Of a stretch of DNA of 64,000 bases, positions 51,308 through 61,200 are shown one piece after another; the first letter of the stretch is position 1, and every line of letters begins with the position of its first letter. The DNA is from Phycicoccus duodecadis. GTDB taxonomy: Bacteria; Actinomycetota; Actinomycetes; Actinomycetales; Dermatophilaceae. The stretch is taken from contig NZ_PJNE01000001.1 in the NCBI RefSeq assembly GCF_002846495.1, positions 1,736,001 to 1,800,000 of the forward strand. The letters are read 5' to 3'. The position numbers and the translations under genes were made by a program. The notes under the pieces are model-generated. The model saw only the letters and a list, made by a program, of their open reading frames with translations, ran no database searches and was not told where the DNA came from.

Positions 51308-52888
51308 ATGGACGCTTCCGGCCCCACCCGTCCCCCGAACTTCCCCGTCTTCGCGGTGCCCGCGACGGCGGTCCGGCGTTTCGGCGCGGTCGTCCTCGAC
51401 CCCGACCGGGCGGCCCTCCTCGAGGGCGAGGCGCCGCCGCATCCGACCGTGTACCGCGCCGACCGTCTCGTCCTCCCGGGCGTGCCGGCCACGAGGGGCG
51501 ACCAGCAGGACGGGGACACCCCGATCGGCTCACTGGAGGCCCTCGGCCGCGAGCTGGGGTTCCGGGTCGAGGTGGTCAACCAGAGCTTCGGGGACCTGGC
51601 GCGTGAGCTCGGGTACGCGGACCGGCTCTCCCGCTCGGCGCGTCAGGTGGTGCGGATCGTGCCCGACCGCCGGCGCCCCGGGCCGCCGGTCGACGCCTGG
51701 GGGGTGCTGCAGCAGGCGCGGGCGGCGAAGTCGGTCGAGGTGCACCGCTGGAGCCTGAGCCACGTGCTGATGGGGACGGGGTACGGGTCCGGGGTCGGCT
51801 ACGGCTCCGGGGTGGGCTACGGCTCCGGCGTGGGCTACGGATCCGGCGTCGGCTACGGATCCGGCGTCGGCTACGGCTCCGGCGTCGGCATCCCGGGCAG
51901 CGCCGACAGCCGCACCCCGGTGATGTTCGCGGGCTCGCCGCCACGGCCCGCCGGCACGCGCAGCCCCGTGGTCGCGATCCTCGACACCGGTCTCGGCCGC
52001 CACCCCTGGTTCCCGGACGGCGACCCGCTCGTCGACCGCGACCCCCGCGTGGGCGGCGTGCCCGTCGGGCTGCGCTTCGACCCCGACGACGACCCCGAGC
52101 TCAGCGGCGTCACCCTCGACCGGCTCAACGGCTTCCTCGACCCGCTGGCCGGCCACGGCACCTTCATCACGGGTGTCGTCCGCCAGCACTGCGCCGACGC
52201 CCGCATCGTCGTCGTCCCGGTGATGTACGGCGACGGCGCCGCCGACGAGGGCGACCTCATCGACGCCCTGCAGCACCTGCTGCTCTGGCACTGGCGCCGG
52301 CTCGACGGCCGCGACGAGGGCGACCCCCTCGACGTCGTCAGCCTCTCGCTCGGCTACTACCACGAGACCCCCGGGGCCGTCGACGACGAGGCGGGGATGT
52401 TCGCCGCCATCCGCGCCCTCCAGGAGTGGGGCGTCTCGGTCACGGCCGCCGCCGGCAACGGCGCGACGACGATGGAGTTCTGGCCCGCCGCGCTCGCTCG
52501 CTCCACCCCGAAGGGCTCGGTGCCCCTCACCAGCGTCGGCGCCTGGAACCCCACCGAGCGCACCGTGGCGCTGTTCTCGAACACCGGCGACTGGGTCAGC
52601 ACCTACCGCTGCGGCGTGGCCGTCGTCAGCACCATGCCGACCACCTTCGACGGCTCGCTGCGCGGCTCGGTCGAGGTCCCGGCGGGGGCGGTGCCCGAAC
52701 GTGGGACCCCCGACCCCGAGGACTTCACCTGCGGGTTCGGGGTGTGGAACGGCTCGTCGTTCTCGGCGCCGGCCTGTGCCGGGCACGTCGCCCACCTGCT
52801 GTCGACCGGCGAGAGCACCCTGGACGTCGGCCGTCGCGGCGACCTCGTGCGCGACGCCGTCGCCTCCGCCCTGAAGGAGAAGCCGTGA
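51308..52888 (+). CDS. S8 (subtilisin-like) serine protease, intracellular
   Basis: A 526-residue protease without a signal peptide. The triad is Asp226 (VAILDTGLG), His283 (GHGTFITGVV) and Ser484 (NGSSFSAP), with the oxyanion Asn in AAAGNGA. The N-terminal 155 residues are an unclassified domain (TVYRADRLVLPG, VVRIVPDRRRPG). Between it and the catalytic domain lie six copies of GYGSGV. An ACAGGAGCAG ribosome-binding site precedes the ATG. First gene of an operon with a sigma factor and a CHAT protease, so it probably acts in the cytosol in the same response. Confidence 0.92.
   Translation: MDASGPTRPPNFPVFAVPATAVRRFGAVVLDPDRAALLEGEAPPHPTVYRADRLVLPGVPATRGDQQDGDTPIGSLEALGRELGFRVEVVNQSFGDLARELGYADRLSRSARQVVRIVPDRRRPGPPVDAWGVLQQARAAKSVEVHRWSLSHVLMGTGYGSGVGYGSGVGYGSGVGYGSGVGYGSGVGYGSGVGIPGSADSRTPVMFAGSPPRPAGTRSPVVAILDTGLGRHPWFPDGDPLVDRDPRVGGVPVGLRFDPDDDPELSGVTLDRLNGFLDPLAGHGTFITGVVRQHCADARIVVVPVMYGDGAADEGDLIDALQHLLLWHWRRLDGRDEGDPLDVVSLSLGYYHETPGAVDDEAGMFAAIRALQEWGVSVTAAAGNGATTMEFWPAALARSTPKGSVPLTSVGAWNPTERTVALFSNTGDWVSTYRCGVAVVSTMPTTFDGSLRGSVEVPAGAVPERGTPDPEDFTCGFGVWNGSSFSAPACAGHVAHLLSTGESTLDVGRRGDLVRDAVASALKEKP
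51779..51886 (+). repeat. Six tandem 18-bp repeats (GYGSGV)
   Basis: Six in-frame 18-bp units encode GYGSGV. Third-base differences between units show that the peptide, not the DNA, is conserved. The segment joins the N-terminal and catalytic domains of the S8 protease. Confidence 0.95.
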
Positions 52889-53484
52889 TGCACACCGGCG
52901 CCGGCCCCGACAGCCTCGCGATGCAGGCGGCCGACGCCTTCCGGGCCTTCCGCGACGGCGACCCCTCGGGGATGTCGACCCTGGTCGACGTCGTCACGCC
53001 GCTGCTGTGGTCGGTGGCGCGCCAGCAGGGCGCGGGCCGGCTGGCGGCCGAGGACGTCGTGCAGAACACCTGGCTCAAGCTCGTCGAGCATGCGCCGTCG
53101 ATCGCCGACCCGCAGTCGGTGCTCAAGTGGCTCATCGTCACGACCAAGCGCGACGCGTGGGCCGTCGGGTCGCGTTCGCACCGCGAGGAGCCCGGCTCGC
53201 ACGACGACGTCCGCGAGCTCGAGACCGACGAGCGCGCACCCTCCCCCGAGGCAGCCGTCCTGGCCGCCGAGGACGGCTCGGTGGTGTGGGCCCACGTGGC
53301 CGAGCTCCCCGAGCGCTGCCGCACGCTGCTGCGCACCATCGCCTTCGCCGAACGCCCCGACTACGCACAGATCGCCGAGGCCCTCGGGATGCCCGTCGGC
53401 TCGATCGGCCCGACCCGGGGCCGCTGCCTCGCCAAGCTCCGCGCCGCCCTGGTGGCCGACCCCCGATGGGAGATGTCGTCATGA
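52888..53484 (+). CDS. Sigma-70 family (ECF-like) RNA polymerase sigma factor
   Basis: A 198-residue sigma factor. Region 2 (about 15-85) has FRAFRDGDPSGMSTLVDVVTPLLW, AEDVVQNTWLKLVEH and SVLKWLIVTTKRDAW. Region 4 (about 130-190) has LPERCRTLLRTIAFAERPDYAQIAEALGMPVGSIGPTRGRCLAKLRAAL. Stop of the protease and start overlap (TGATG); a GTG three bases earlier is possible. No anti-sigma factor with a membrane segment or zinc motif is seen nearby, so control may come through the following small protein or the proteases. Confidence 0.92.
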   Translation: MHTGAGPDSLAMQAADAFRAFRDGDPSGMSTLVDVVTPLLWSVARQQGAGRLAAEDVVQNTWLKLVEHAPSIADPQSVLKWLIVTTKRDAWAVGSRSHREEPGSHDDVRELETDERAPSPEAAVLAAEDGSVVWAHVAELPERCRTLLRTIAFAERPDYAQIAEALGMPVGSIGPTRGRCLAKLRAALVADPRWEMSS

Positions 53485-53978
53485 CCCCGACTCCAGAGCA
53501 CGAGTTCCTCCTCGCCGCGGCCCCGCTCGACGAGGTCGACGACCTCGTCCTGGCCGAGCTGCGGGACCTGTACGCACACCACGACCCGATGCCCGGCGAC
53601 CTGCTCGACCGCATCAAGTTCTCGATGAGCATCGCCTCGCTCGAGGCCGAGGTGGCCGAGATCGTCTCGAGCGCGTCGCTGGCCACCGTGCGCGGCACCG
53701 AGTACGACCGGGTCGAGACCGTGACCTTCGCCAGCGACGGCCTCAGCGTGATGGTGAGCACCGAGCCCTCCGGCGCCGGGCGCGCCGACGTGCTGGGATG
53801 GTCGAGCGAGGGGCTGATCGAGGTCGAGCTTCGCGAGCGCGGCCGCACCCGCACCACGACGGCCGACGACGAGGGGCGCTTCACCTTCATCGGCGTCGAG
53901 CGGGGGCTGGTCAGCTTCGTCCTGCGGCGCACCGACCCCGAGGCACCCCCCGTCATCACCCCGGCGATCGAGCTCTGA
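53481..53978 (+). CDS. Small protein with carboxypeptidase-regulatory-like domain
   Basis: A 165-residue cytosolic protein whose start overlaps the sigma factor stop by 4 nt. Residues 1-65 are helical (DEVDDLVLAELRDLYAHHDPMPGDLLDRIKFSM). Residues about 75-160 look like a beta-sandwich of the carboxypeptidase regulatory type (LIEVELRERGRTRTT, DDEGRFTFIGVERGLVSFVLRR). Placed between the sigma and CHAT genes, it may be the regulator that holds the sigma factor or a target of the proteases; this is inference. Confidence 0.75.
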   Translation: MTPTPEHEFLLAAAPLDEVDDLVLAELRDLYAHHDPMPGDLLDRIKFSMSIASLEAEVAEIVSSASLATVRGTEYDRVETVTFASDGLSVMVSTEPSGAGRADVLGWSSEGLIEVELRERGRTRTTTADDEGRFTFIGVERGLVSFVLRRTDPEAPPVITPAIEL

Positions 53979-53988
53979 GGAGGTCCCC

Positions 53989-56544
53989 ATCGAGGCCCAG
54001 CCCCTCCGCGCGGCGCAACGGCTCCTCGCGCAGGCGCGGCACGCCAACGAAGTGGGGCGTTTCGACGCCGCCGCGGCGGCGGCCGAGGAGGCGGTCCGCG
54101 CGCTCGACGGGCTCGACGACGACGAGGCGCACCAGCTGCGGGTACGCGTCGACATCACCCGGGCGTGGACCGAGCTCGAGGTGCACGGCCTCGGCCGGGC
54201 CCTGCGCATCCTGCGCCGCGCCCGGCGTGAGGCCCGGCGCGCCCGCAGCCCGTTCCTGGAGGCGCTCACCCACGTCCAGGAGGGGGTGGTGCACGTCCGG
54301 GTCGGCGACTGGGGTGCGGCCCTGGCCGCTCTCGACGCGGTGCCCGACGACGCCCCCCTGGACCCGTCGCAGCGCTGCGCCCAGTACATCAACCGGGGCT
54401 TGGCGCACGTGGGGCGGGCCGACATCCCCGAGGCGACCGCCGCGCTCGAGACCGCCCGTGACATCGCCGCCGCGCACGGCCTGGTCGACCAGGAGTTCAA
54501 GGCGCGCCACAACCTGGCGTGCCTGGCCTTCGTCGACGGCGACCTGCCCAAGGCCCTCGGCCGGATGCGCGAGGCAGACCGGATGGAGGCAGCGGTCTCG
54601 CGCGACCGGGCCCGGCTCGACCACGCCGAGGTCCTGCTCGAGGCCGGCCTCGTCGACGACGCCCGCAGTGCCCTGACCGACGCGCTGGCGCACGCCCAGG
54701 CCGACCGACACCGGCTCGAGGTCGGCGAGATCAGCCTGCGCCTGGCGCGGTGCGACCTCCTGGCCGGTGACCTCGACAGGGCCCGGTCGCACGCCCGCAC
54801 CGCCCAGGCCGTGCTGCGGAGCCGGCAGGCCGAGGGGCTGGTGCGGGAGGCGGCGATGGTGCGGATGACCATCGACGTCGTCGAGGGCACCCGCGTCGAG
54901 TCGGTGGTCGCCGACCTGGCGCGGCGCAACGCCGGCGCGACCGGCGACTCCCCCGCCGACCGGGCGGCCGTACGGCTCGAGGCCGAGGCCCGGCTGGCCC
55001 TCGGCGACCCCGACGCGGCCGAGGCCCGCCTCGCCGTCCTGGGCAGGGGGCGGGACTCCCTGGCAGCGACCCTGCACGAGAGCCTGGTCCGCGCGCGGAT
55101 CGCCCTGGCCCGCCACCGGCCCGACGACGCCGAGCGGCACTTCGTCGAGGGCAACCGCATCCTGGCCGCGCATCAGTTCCTGTCCTCCAGCCTCGACGTC
55201 CGGGCGGCGATGGCGCTGCACGGGCGGCGCCTCTCGTCGTCCGACGTCGAGCGGGCCCTGGCCGGGGGTGACGCCGCCGACGTCGTCCGCACCGTCGAGC
55301 GCTGGCGGGCGGTGTCGCACCGCATCAACCCCGTGTCCGCGCCCACGGACCCCGAGCTCACGGACCTGACCCGCGAGCTGCGGCGGCTGCGCCGGCTGCT
55401 GGGCGACAGCGAGGGGGCGGCCGCCACGGCCCTGGCGGCCCAGGTCGCCGCGCTCGAGCCGCAGATCGCCGACCGCGAGTGGAGCCTGGCGGCCGAGGGG
55501 GCGGCGGCCGAGACCTCCACCCCGCTCGGCGCCGACGAGCTGCAGGCCGCCGCGGCGGCGGCCGGTGCGCGGCTGGTCGGGCTGTTCGAGTCCCGAGGGA
55601 CCGTCCATGCCGCCGTCGTCACGGACCGCTCGCTGGCCGTGCACCCCCTGGGGCCCGTCCCCGACCTCGTCGCGCTGGTGCTCAGGCTGCGCCGCGACCT
55701 GCGGGCCCGGGCCGTGCTCGCCCCGGGCTCGCCGATGGCGGCCGTGCTCGCGCGCGCCACCGCCTCGTCCGTGGCGGCCCTGGACTCCGCGTTCGACGGT
55801 CTCTGGCCCGGCGACGAGCGGGTGGTCGTGGTGCCGTCGGGCTCACTGGCGACCGTGCCGTGGAGCCTGCTGCCGTCGCTGCGCGGCCGGCCGGTCACGG
55901 TGGCGCCCAGCCTGACCCGATGGGTGCGCGGCCCCGCGCATCGCGCATCCCCTGCCGCCCAGACGGTCCGCGCCCTCTACGGCCCGGGGCTCGTGCGTAC
56001 CGGCCCCGAGGTGCGTGCGGTCCTGGCCGCCTGGCACGGCGGTGACCCGGGCGACCGGTACGACGCCGGGCCGGCGTCCAGCCGCGACGTGGTCGACGCC
56101 CTCGGTGGCGCCCGCGTGGTGCACCTGGCCGCGCACGGCACCCACGAGGTGCAGAGCCCGCTGTTCTCGTCGGTCCGGATGGCCGACGGCCCGGTGTTCG
56201 CGCACGAGCTGCCGCGCCCGGTGGCCTCCGAGCACGTCACGCTGGCGGCGTGTGACGTCGGGCAGTTCTCGACCCGTGCCGGCGACGAGCCGCTGGGGCT
56301 GTCGATCGCCCTGCTCTCGCTCGGGGCCTGCGCGGTGCTCGCGGCCGTCGCCCCGGTGGCCGACGACGCCGCCCACGACGCGATGGTGGCCTACCACCGC
56401 ACCCTGGCGCGGGGGACGGACGCGGCGCAGGCCTGGGCGGGCGTGGTCGAGCACCAGCCGGACGCGGGCGTGTTCTGCCTGTACGGGTCGGACTGGGCGG
56501 CACCGCATCCCGCGAGGGAGGGTGCCGCGGCGGGCGTCAGATGA
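53989..56544 (+). CDS. TPR-CHAT caspase-like protease
   Basis: About 851 residues. The first 450 are TPR-like helical repeats ([62 protein letters not shown]). The C-terminal CHAT domain (about 540-845) has the catalytic His716 ([11 protein letters not shown]) and Cys755 (LAACDVGQF). The start is unusual: repeat sequence continues upstream of the first GTG (54052), and an ideal GGAGG sits 5 nt before ATC at 53989, in frame; no ATG, GTG or TTG fits. Lies 10 bp after the previous gene. No signal peptide, so a cytosolic effector is likely. Confidence 0.9.
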   Translation: MEAQPLRAAQRLLAQARHANEVGRFDAAAAAAEEAVRALDGLDDDEAHQLRVRVDITRAWTELEVHGLGRALRILRRARREARRARSPFLEALTHVQEGVVHVRVGDWGAALAALDAVPDDAPLDPSQRCAQYINRGLAHVGRADIPEATAALETARDIAAAHGLVDQEFKARHNLACLAFVDGDLPKALGRMREADRMEAAVSRDRARLDHAEVLLEAGLVDDARSALTDALAHAQADRHRLEVGEISLRLARCDLLAGDLDRARSHARTAQAVLRSRQAEGLVREAAMVRMTIDVVEGTRVESVVADLARRNAGATGDSPADRAAVRLEAEARLALGDPDAAEARLAVLGRGRDSLAATLHESLVRARIALARHRPDDAERHFVEGNRILAAHQFLSSSLDVRAAMALHGRRLSSSDVERALAGGDAADVVRTVERWRAVSHRINPVSAPTDPELTDLTRELRRLRRLLGDSEGAAATALAAQVAALEPQIADREWSLAAEGAAAETSTPLGADELQAAAAAAGARLVGLFESRGTVHAAVVTDRSLAVHPLGPVPDLVALVLRLRRDLRARAVLAPGSPMAAVLARATASSVAALDSAFDGLWPGDERVVVVPSGSLATVPWSLLPSLRGRPVTVAPSLTRWVRGPAHRASPAAQTVRALYGPGLVRTGPEVRAVLAAWHGGDPGDRYDAGPASSRDVVDALGGARVVHLAAHGTHEVQSPLFSSVRMADGPVFAHELPRPVASEHVTLAACDVGQFSTRAGDEPLGLSIALLSLGACAVLAAVAPVADDAAHDAMVAYHRTLARGTDAAQAWAGVVEHQPDAGVFCLYGSDWAAPHPAREGAAAGVR

Positions 56545-57133
56545 AGATCGCGGGCTCGTTGAACAGCGCGTCGTAGGGGTCCTCGTCGGGGAGGTGGGGG
56601 AAGCGCACCCGGGCCGGCACCCCGGTGGCCACGGCGCCGGCCGGGACGTCCTTGACCACCACCGAGTTGGCGCCGATCTGCACGTCGTCGCCGATCTCGA
56701 TGTCGCCCAGGACGCGTGCGCCCGTGCCGATGGTGACCCGGTCACCGACGGTCGGGTGGCGCTTGACGCCGCGCTGCAGCGACCGGCCCCCCAGGGTGAC
56801 CCCGTGGTAGAGCATCACGTCGTCTCCGACCACGGCGGTGGCGCCGATGACGACGCCCATCCCGTGGTCGATGAAGAAGCGCTGCCCGATCTGCGCACCG
56901 GGGTGGATCTCCACGCCGGTGGCGGCGCGGGTCATGGTCGAGAGCACGCGCGCCGCGGGCTGCCATCGCGGCCCCTGGTCCCACAGGCGGTGCGCGAGCC
57001 GGTAGGACCAGATCGCGTGCAGCCCCGGGGAGTTCAGCGCGACGTCGGTACGCGAATGGGCCGCGGGGTCACGGCGCATCGCGGCTTCGAGATCCTCACG
57101 GACCCTCGCCCGCGCCTGTCGGAGGAACGGCAT
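56537..57133 (-). CDS. cysE: Serine O-acetyltransferase
   Basis: A 198-residue left-handed beta-helix enzyme that acetylates L-serine with acetyl-CoA, first step of cysteine synthesis. Features are [54 protein letters not shown] with the catalytic His pair, [28 protein letters not shown] and [15 protein letters not shown]. Short EpsC-like form. Starts 2 bp after cysK and overlaps the convergent CHAT gene by 8 bp. Confidence 0.95.
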   Translation of the reverse strand: MPFLRQARARVREDLEAAMRRDPAAHSRTDVALNSPGLHAIWSYRLAHRLWDQGPRWQPAARVLSTMTRAATGVEIHPGAQIGQRFFIDHGMGVVIGATAVVGDDVMLYHGVTLGGRSLQRGVKRHPTVGDRVTIGTGARVLGDIEIGDDVQIGANSVVVKDVPAGAVATGVPARVRFPHLPDEDPYDALFNEPAIFI

Positions 57134-57135
57134 GG

Positions 57136-58065
57136 TCAGTCGACGAGGCCCTCGAACAGGATGGTGGACAGGTAGCGCTCGCCGAAGCTGGGGATGATCA
57201 CGACGATCGTCCTGCCGGCGTTCTCGGGGCGCTTCGCGACCTGGTTGGCGGCGGCCAGGGCCGAGCCCGAGGAGATGCCGACGAGCAGGCCCTCCTGGGT
57301 CGCGGCCTTGCGGGCCCACTCGACCGAGGTGGCGGCGTCGACGTCGATGACCTCGTCGTAGATCTCGGTGTTGAGGATCTCGGGCACGAAGTTGGCGCCG
57401 AGGCCCTGGATCTTGTGCGGGCCGGGCTGGCCGCCGTTGAGGATGGCCGACTCCGCGGGCTCGACCGCGATGACCTGCACCCCGGGCTTGCGGGCCTTGA
57501 GGACCTCACCGACGCCGGTGATGGTGCCCCCCGTGCCGATGCCGGCCACGAGGATGTCGACCTGCCCGTCGGTGTCGTTCCAGATCTCCTCGGCGGTGGT
57601 CCGGCGGTGGATCTCGGGGTTCGCGGCGTTGGTGAACTGGCGGGCCAGGACCGCGCCGTCGCGCTCGGCGGCGATCGCCTCGGCCTGGGCGACGGCGCCC
57701 TTGATCCCGAGGGAGGGGTCGGTGAGGATCAGCTCGGCGCCGTACGCGCGCAGCAGGGCACGCCGCTCCTTGCTCATCGACTCGGGCATCGCGAGGACCA
57801 CCTGGTAGCCGCGGGCGGCCCCGACCATCGCGAGCGCGATGCCGGTGTTGCCCGAGGTGGCCTCGACGATGGTGCCGCCGGGCTTGAGCTCGCCCGAGGC
57901 CTCGGCCGCGTCGATGATGGCGACGCCGATGCGGTCCTTGACGGAGGAGGCCGGGTTGTAGAACTCCAGCTTCGCGGCGACGGTCGCATCGCCCTCGATG
58001 ATCCGGTTGAGCCGGACGAGCGGGGTGTTGCCGACCGCCTGGGTCACGTCGTCGAGGATGGGCAT
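57136..58065 (-). CDS. cysK: Cysteine synthase A (O-acetylserine sulfhydrylase)
   Basis: A 309-residue PLP enzyme making cysteine from O-acetylserine and sulfide. The PLP Lys is in [11 protein letters not shown] (Lys44), the substrate loop is [14 protein letters not shown], the phosphate loop is [17 protein letters not shown], and the C-terminal serine motif is [12 protein letters not shown]. It forms an operon with the serine acetyltransferase gene, whose C-terminal Ile (EPAIFI) fits the usual CysE tail that docks into CysK. Confidence 0.97.
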   Translation of the reverse strand: MPILDDVTQAVGNTPLVRLNRIIEGDATVAAKLEFYNPASSVKDRIGVAIIDAAEASGELKPGGTIVEATSGNTGIALAMVGAARGYQVVLAMPESMSKERRALLRAYGAELILTDPSLGIKGAVAQAEAIAAERDGAVLARQFTNAANPEIHRRTTAEEIWNDTDGQVDILVAGIGTGGTITGVGEVLKARKPGVQVIAVEPAESAILNGGQPGPHKIQGLGANFVPEILNTEIYDEVIDVDAATSVEWARKAATQEGLLVGISSGSALAAANQVAKRPENAGRTIVVIIPSFGERYLSTILFEGLVD

Positions 58066-58217
58066 CGGCTCGCCTTTCGGTCAAGGCGCGCACGCCCGGA
58101 CGGGCGAGGACGCGCGGTGTCGCTGCTGCTCTCCGGGCCAACCACCCGACGCTTATGCGTATTCCAACAGAGGGTTATCCCTCGCCACAACGCCCCGGGC
58201 CTTGACCCCTGTCACAG

Positions 58218-58250
58218 CCAGGTGAGCGCCCGCTTACCTGGCAGTAGGCT
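58218..58250 (+). promoter_or_regulatory. Operator and leaderless promoter of the EtfD-like gene
   Basis: TAGGCT (58245-58250) lies 7 nt before the ATG, so transcription should begin at or next to the start codon. A 24-bp near-perfect palindrome, CCAGGTGAGCG-CC-CGCTTACCTGG (58218-58241, one mismatch), occupies the place between -35 and -10, as for a TetR-family operator. Confidence 0.65.
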
Positions 58251-58257
58251 GCACGCC

Positions 58258-61200
58258 ATGCCCGCCGCGCTCGCAACCGCCCTGGCCAGCGATGTCACCC
58301 ACGAGAGCTTCGGTGGCGTCACCGCCGTCCAGGTCGTGGCCGCCGTCGTCTCGATCGTCGTCGCGACCGTCGGGTGGGCCCTGCTCTTCCGCCAGGTCGG
58401 GCGGTTCGTCGCGCTCTACCGCCGGGGGCGCCCCGACGGCAGCCGGACCGACGCCCCCGCAGCCCGCACCTGGACCCTCGCCAAGGAGTTCCTCGGCCAC
58501 ACCCGGATGAGCCGGCTGCCGGTCGTCGCGGCGGCGCACTGGGTCACGGCGCTCTCGTTCATCGTGCTGTTCTCCACGCTGGTCAACGCGTTCCTGCAGC
58601 TGTTCGACCCCGCGGCGCAGCTGCCGGTCATCGGGCACTTCCCGCCGTTCGAGTGGGTCGTCGAGCTCTTCGCGTGGGGCGGGCTCATCGGCATCCTGGT
58701 GCTGATGGCCGTACGCCAGAAGGAGCACCCGCGGCGCGCGGGCGGCCAGCACGGGCGCTACTCGCGATTCTTCGGCTCGACGTTCTGGCAGGCGTACTAC
58801 GTCGAGCTCACGATCCTCGGCGTCACCGTCTGCATCCTCCTGCTGCGCGGCCTCGAGGCGGCCATGAGCCGCACCCTCGAGCCGGGTACCTCGATGGCCC
58901 TGCACTACCCGCTGACCGGGTGGATGTCCGGCTGGTGGGGCGGCGCCTCGCTGCCGACTCTGGCGTCCTGGGTGTACGTCGTCGCGACCCTGAAGATCCT
59001 CATCAGCTTCGCGTGGATGATCACCATCTCGCTGCAGCCGACCATGGGCGTCGCCTGGCACCGCTTCCTGGCGTTCCCCAACATCTGGTTCAAGCGTGAG
59101 TCGTCGGGCCGCACCGCGCTCGGGGCGGCCAAGCCGATGACGGTCGGGGGCAAGCCGTTCGACCTCGAGGCCATGGAGGACATGGAGGAGGGTGACGCGC
59201 TGGGGGTCGGGGCCGTGGAGGACTTCACCTGGAAGGGCCTGCTCGACTTCTCGACCTGCACCGAGTGCGGCCGCTGCCAGAGCCAGTGCCCCGCGTGGAA
59301 CACCGAGAAGCCGCTGTCGCCCAAGCTGCTGATGATGACGCTGCGCGACCACGCCGACGCCAAGGCGCCGTACCTGCAGGCTCTCGCCCACCACGGCGGC
59401 GACGCCGAGAAGGCGCTGGCCACCGTCACCAGCGCCGCGCAGACGGTGCCCACCGACGGCATCGAGCCTGCCGGCACCGTCGACGTCGTCGACTGGTCGC
59501 AGATGGCGCTGGTGGGCGACAGCGGCTACGACCCCGCGGCGCCGCTGTCGGCGTACAACCCGCACGGCCCCGACGCCGTCATCGACCAGGACGTCCTGTG
59601 GTCGTGCACCACGTGCGGCGCGTGCGTCGAGCAGTGCCCCGTCGACATCGAGCACGTCGACCACATCATCGACATGCGCCGGTACTCCACCCTCATCGAG
59701 TCGGCCTTCCCCGCCGAGCTCGGCGGCCTGTTCAAGAACCTCGAGAGCAAGGGCAACCCCTGGGGGATGGGCGCCCGGGCGCGCCTGGACTGGGCCAAGG
59801 ACCTGCCGTTCGAGGTCAGGATCCTGGGCCAGGACGTCGAGAAGGCCTCCGACGTCGAGTGGCTGTTCTGGGTCGGCTGCGCCGGTGCCTACGAGGACCG
59901 CGCGAAGAAGACGACCCGGGCCGTGGCCGAGCTGCTCGACACCGCCGGCGTCTCGTTCGCGGTCCTCGGCGACGGCGAGACCTGCACCGGCGACTCGGCC
60001 CGCCGCGCCGGAAACGAGCTGCTGTTCCAGACCCTGGCCGCGCAGAACGTCGGGACCTTCGGCGAGTTCGGCGTCACCAAGGTCGTCGTCACCTGTGCGC
60101 ACTGCTTCAACACCATCAAGAACGAGTACCCGCAGCTCGGCGGCAACTACGAGGTGCTGCACCACACCCAGCTGCTCAACCGGCTGGTGCGCGAGAAGAA
60201 GCTGACGCCGGTGGCGCGCCCCGACGAGGCCCCGGGGATGTCGTCGGCAAAGAACGTCGCGTCCACCGCCCCGTCGGTCACGTACCACGACCCCTGCTAC
60301 CTGGGCCGGCACAACGGGGTCTACGCCCCGCCGCGCGAGCTGATCGGCGCCCTGCCCGGGGTCGAGCTGCGCGAGATGCCGCGCTCGGGCGAGACCTCGT
60401 TCTGCTGCGGCGCCGGCGGCGCGCGCATGTGGATGGAGGAGAAGCTCGGCACTCGGATCAACACCAACCGCACCGAGGAGGCCATCGCGACGGGCGCCGA
60501 GCGCATCGCCATCGGCTGCCCGTTCTGCCGCGTGATGATCTCGGACGGCCTCACCGCCAAGCAGGCCGAGGGCGTGGCCGAGGAGGTCGAGGTCGTCGAC
60601 GTCGCCCAGATGCTGCTGGCCGCGGTCCGCCGCGGGCAGGACCCCGCGGTGGTGGATGCCGACACGACGGCCGCTGCGTCGGACGGTTCCGCGGACGCCG
60701 GCGAGGCCGGCGAGGCCGGCGAGGTCGCCGGCGGCACGGCGGCGGTCGGTGCGGCGACGGCAGCCGTGGCGGCACCCGAGGCTCCGGCCCGCGAGGACGA
60801 GGAGCCGGTCGAGGTGGCCTCGGCCGCCCCCGTGGCGACCGACGAGGACGACCCGTGGGACGCCCCCGCAGTCGAGACCGAGTCCCCCGACCCGGCGGCG
60901 ACGGACGACACCGACGACGACCCGTGGGACGCGCCCGCCATGCCGGCCCCCACCGCCGCGACCCCGGTCGCGGACGACACCGACGACGCCGACCCGTGGG
61001 ACACCCCGTCGGACAGCGCGGCGGCCCCCGAGGACGACACCTCGCAGGTCCCCGAGGAGGACGCCGCTCCTGGTGACGCCGCCGTCCCCGACCCCGCCGA
61101 CGACCCGGCCGCGGTCGACGACCCCGCCGCGGGCCGCTCCGAGGGCGAGCCGTCGGAGGCGAAGGCCACGGCAGACGCCGCCGCGTCCACCGACGACGTC

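Noticed and set aside
51779..51886. Tandem 18-bp repeats as a CRISPR-like array
   Set aside because: The units are contiguous, have no spacers, stay in frame with the protease and encode GYGSGV.
58066..58217. A riboswitch or T-box before cysK
   Set aside because: No recognisable aptamer core or antiterminator structure could be drawn in the upstream region.
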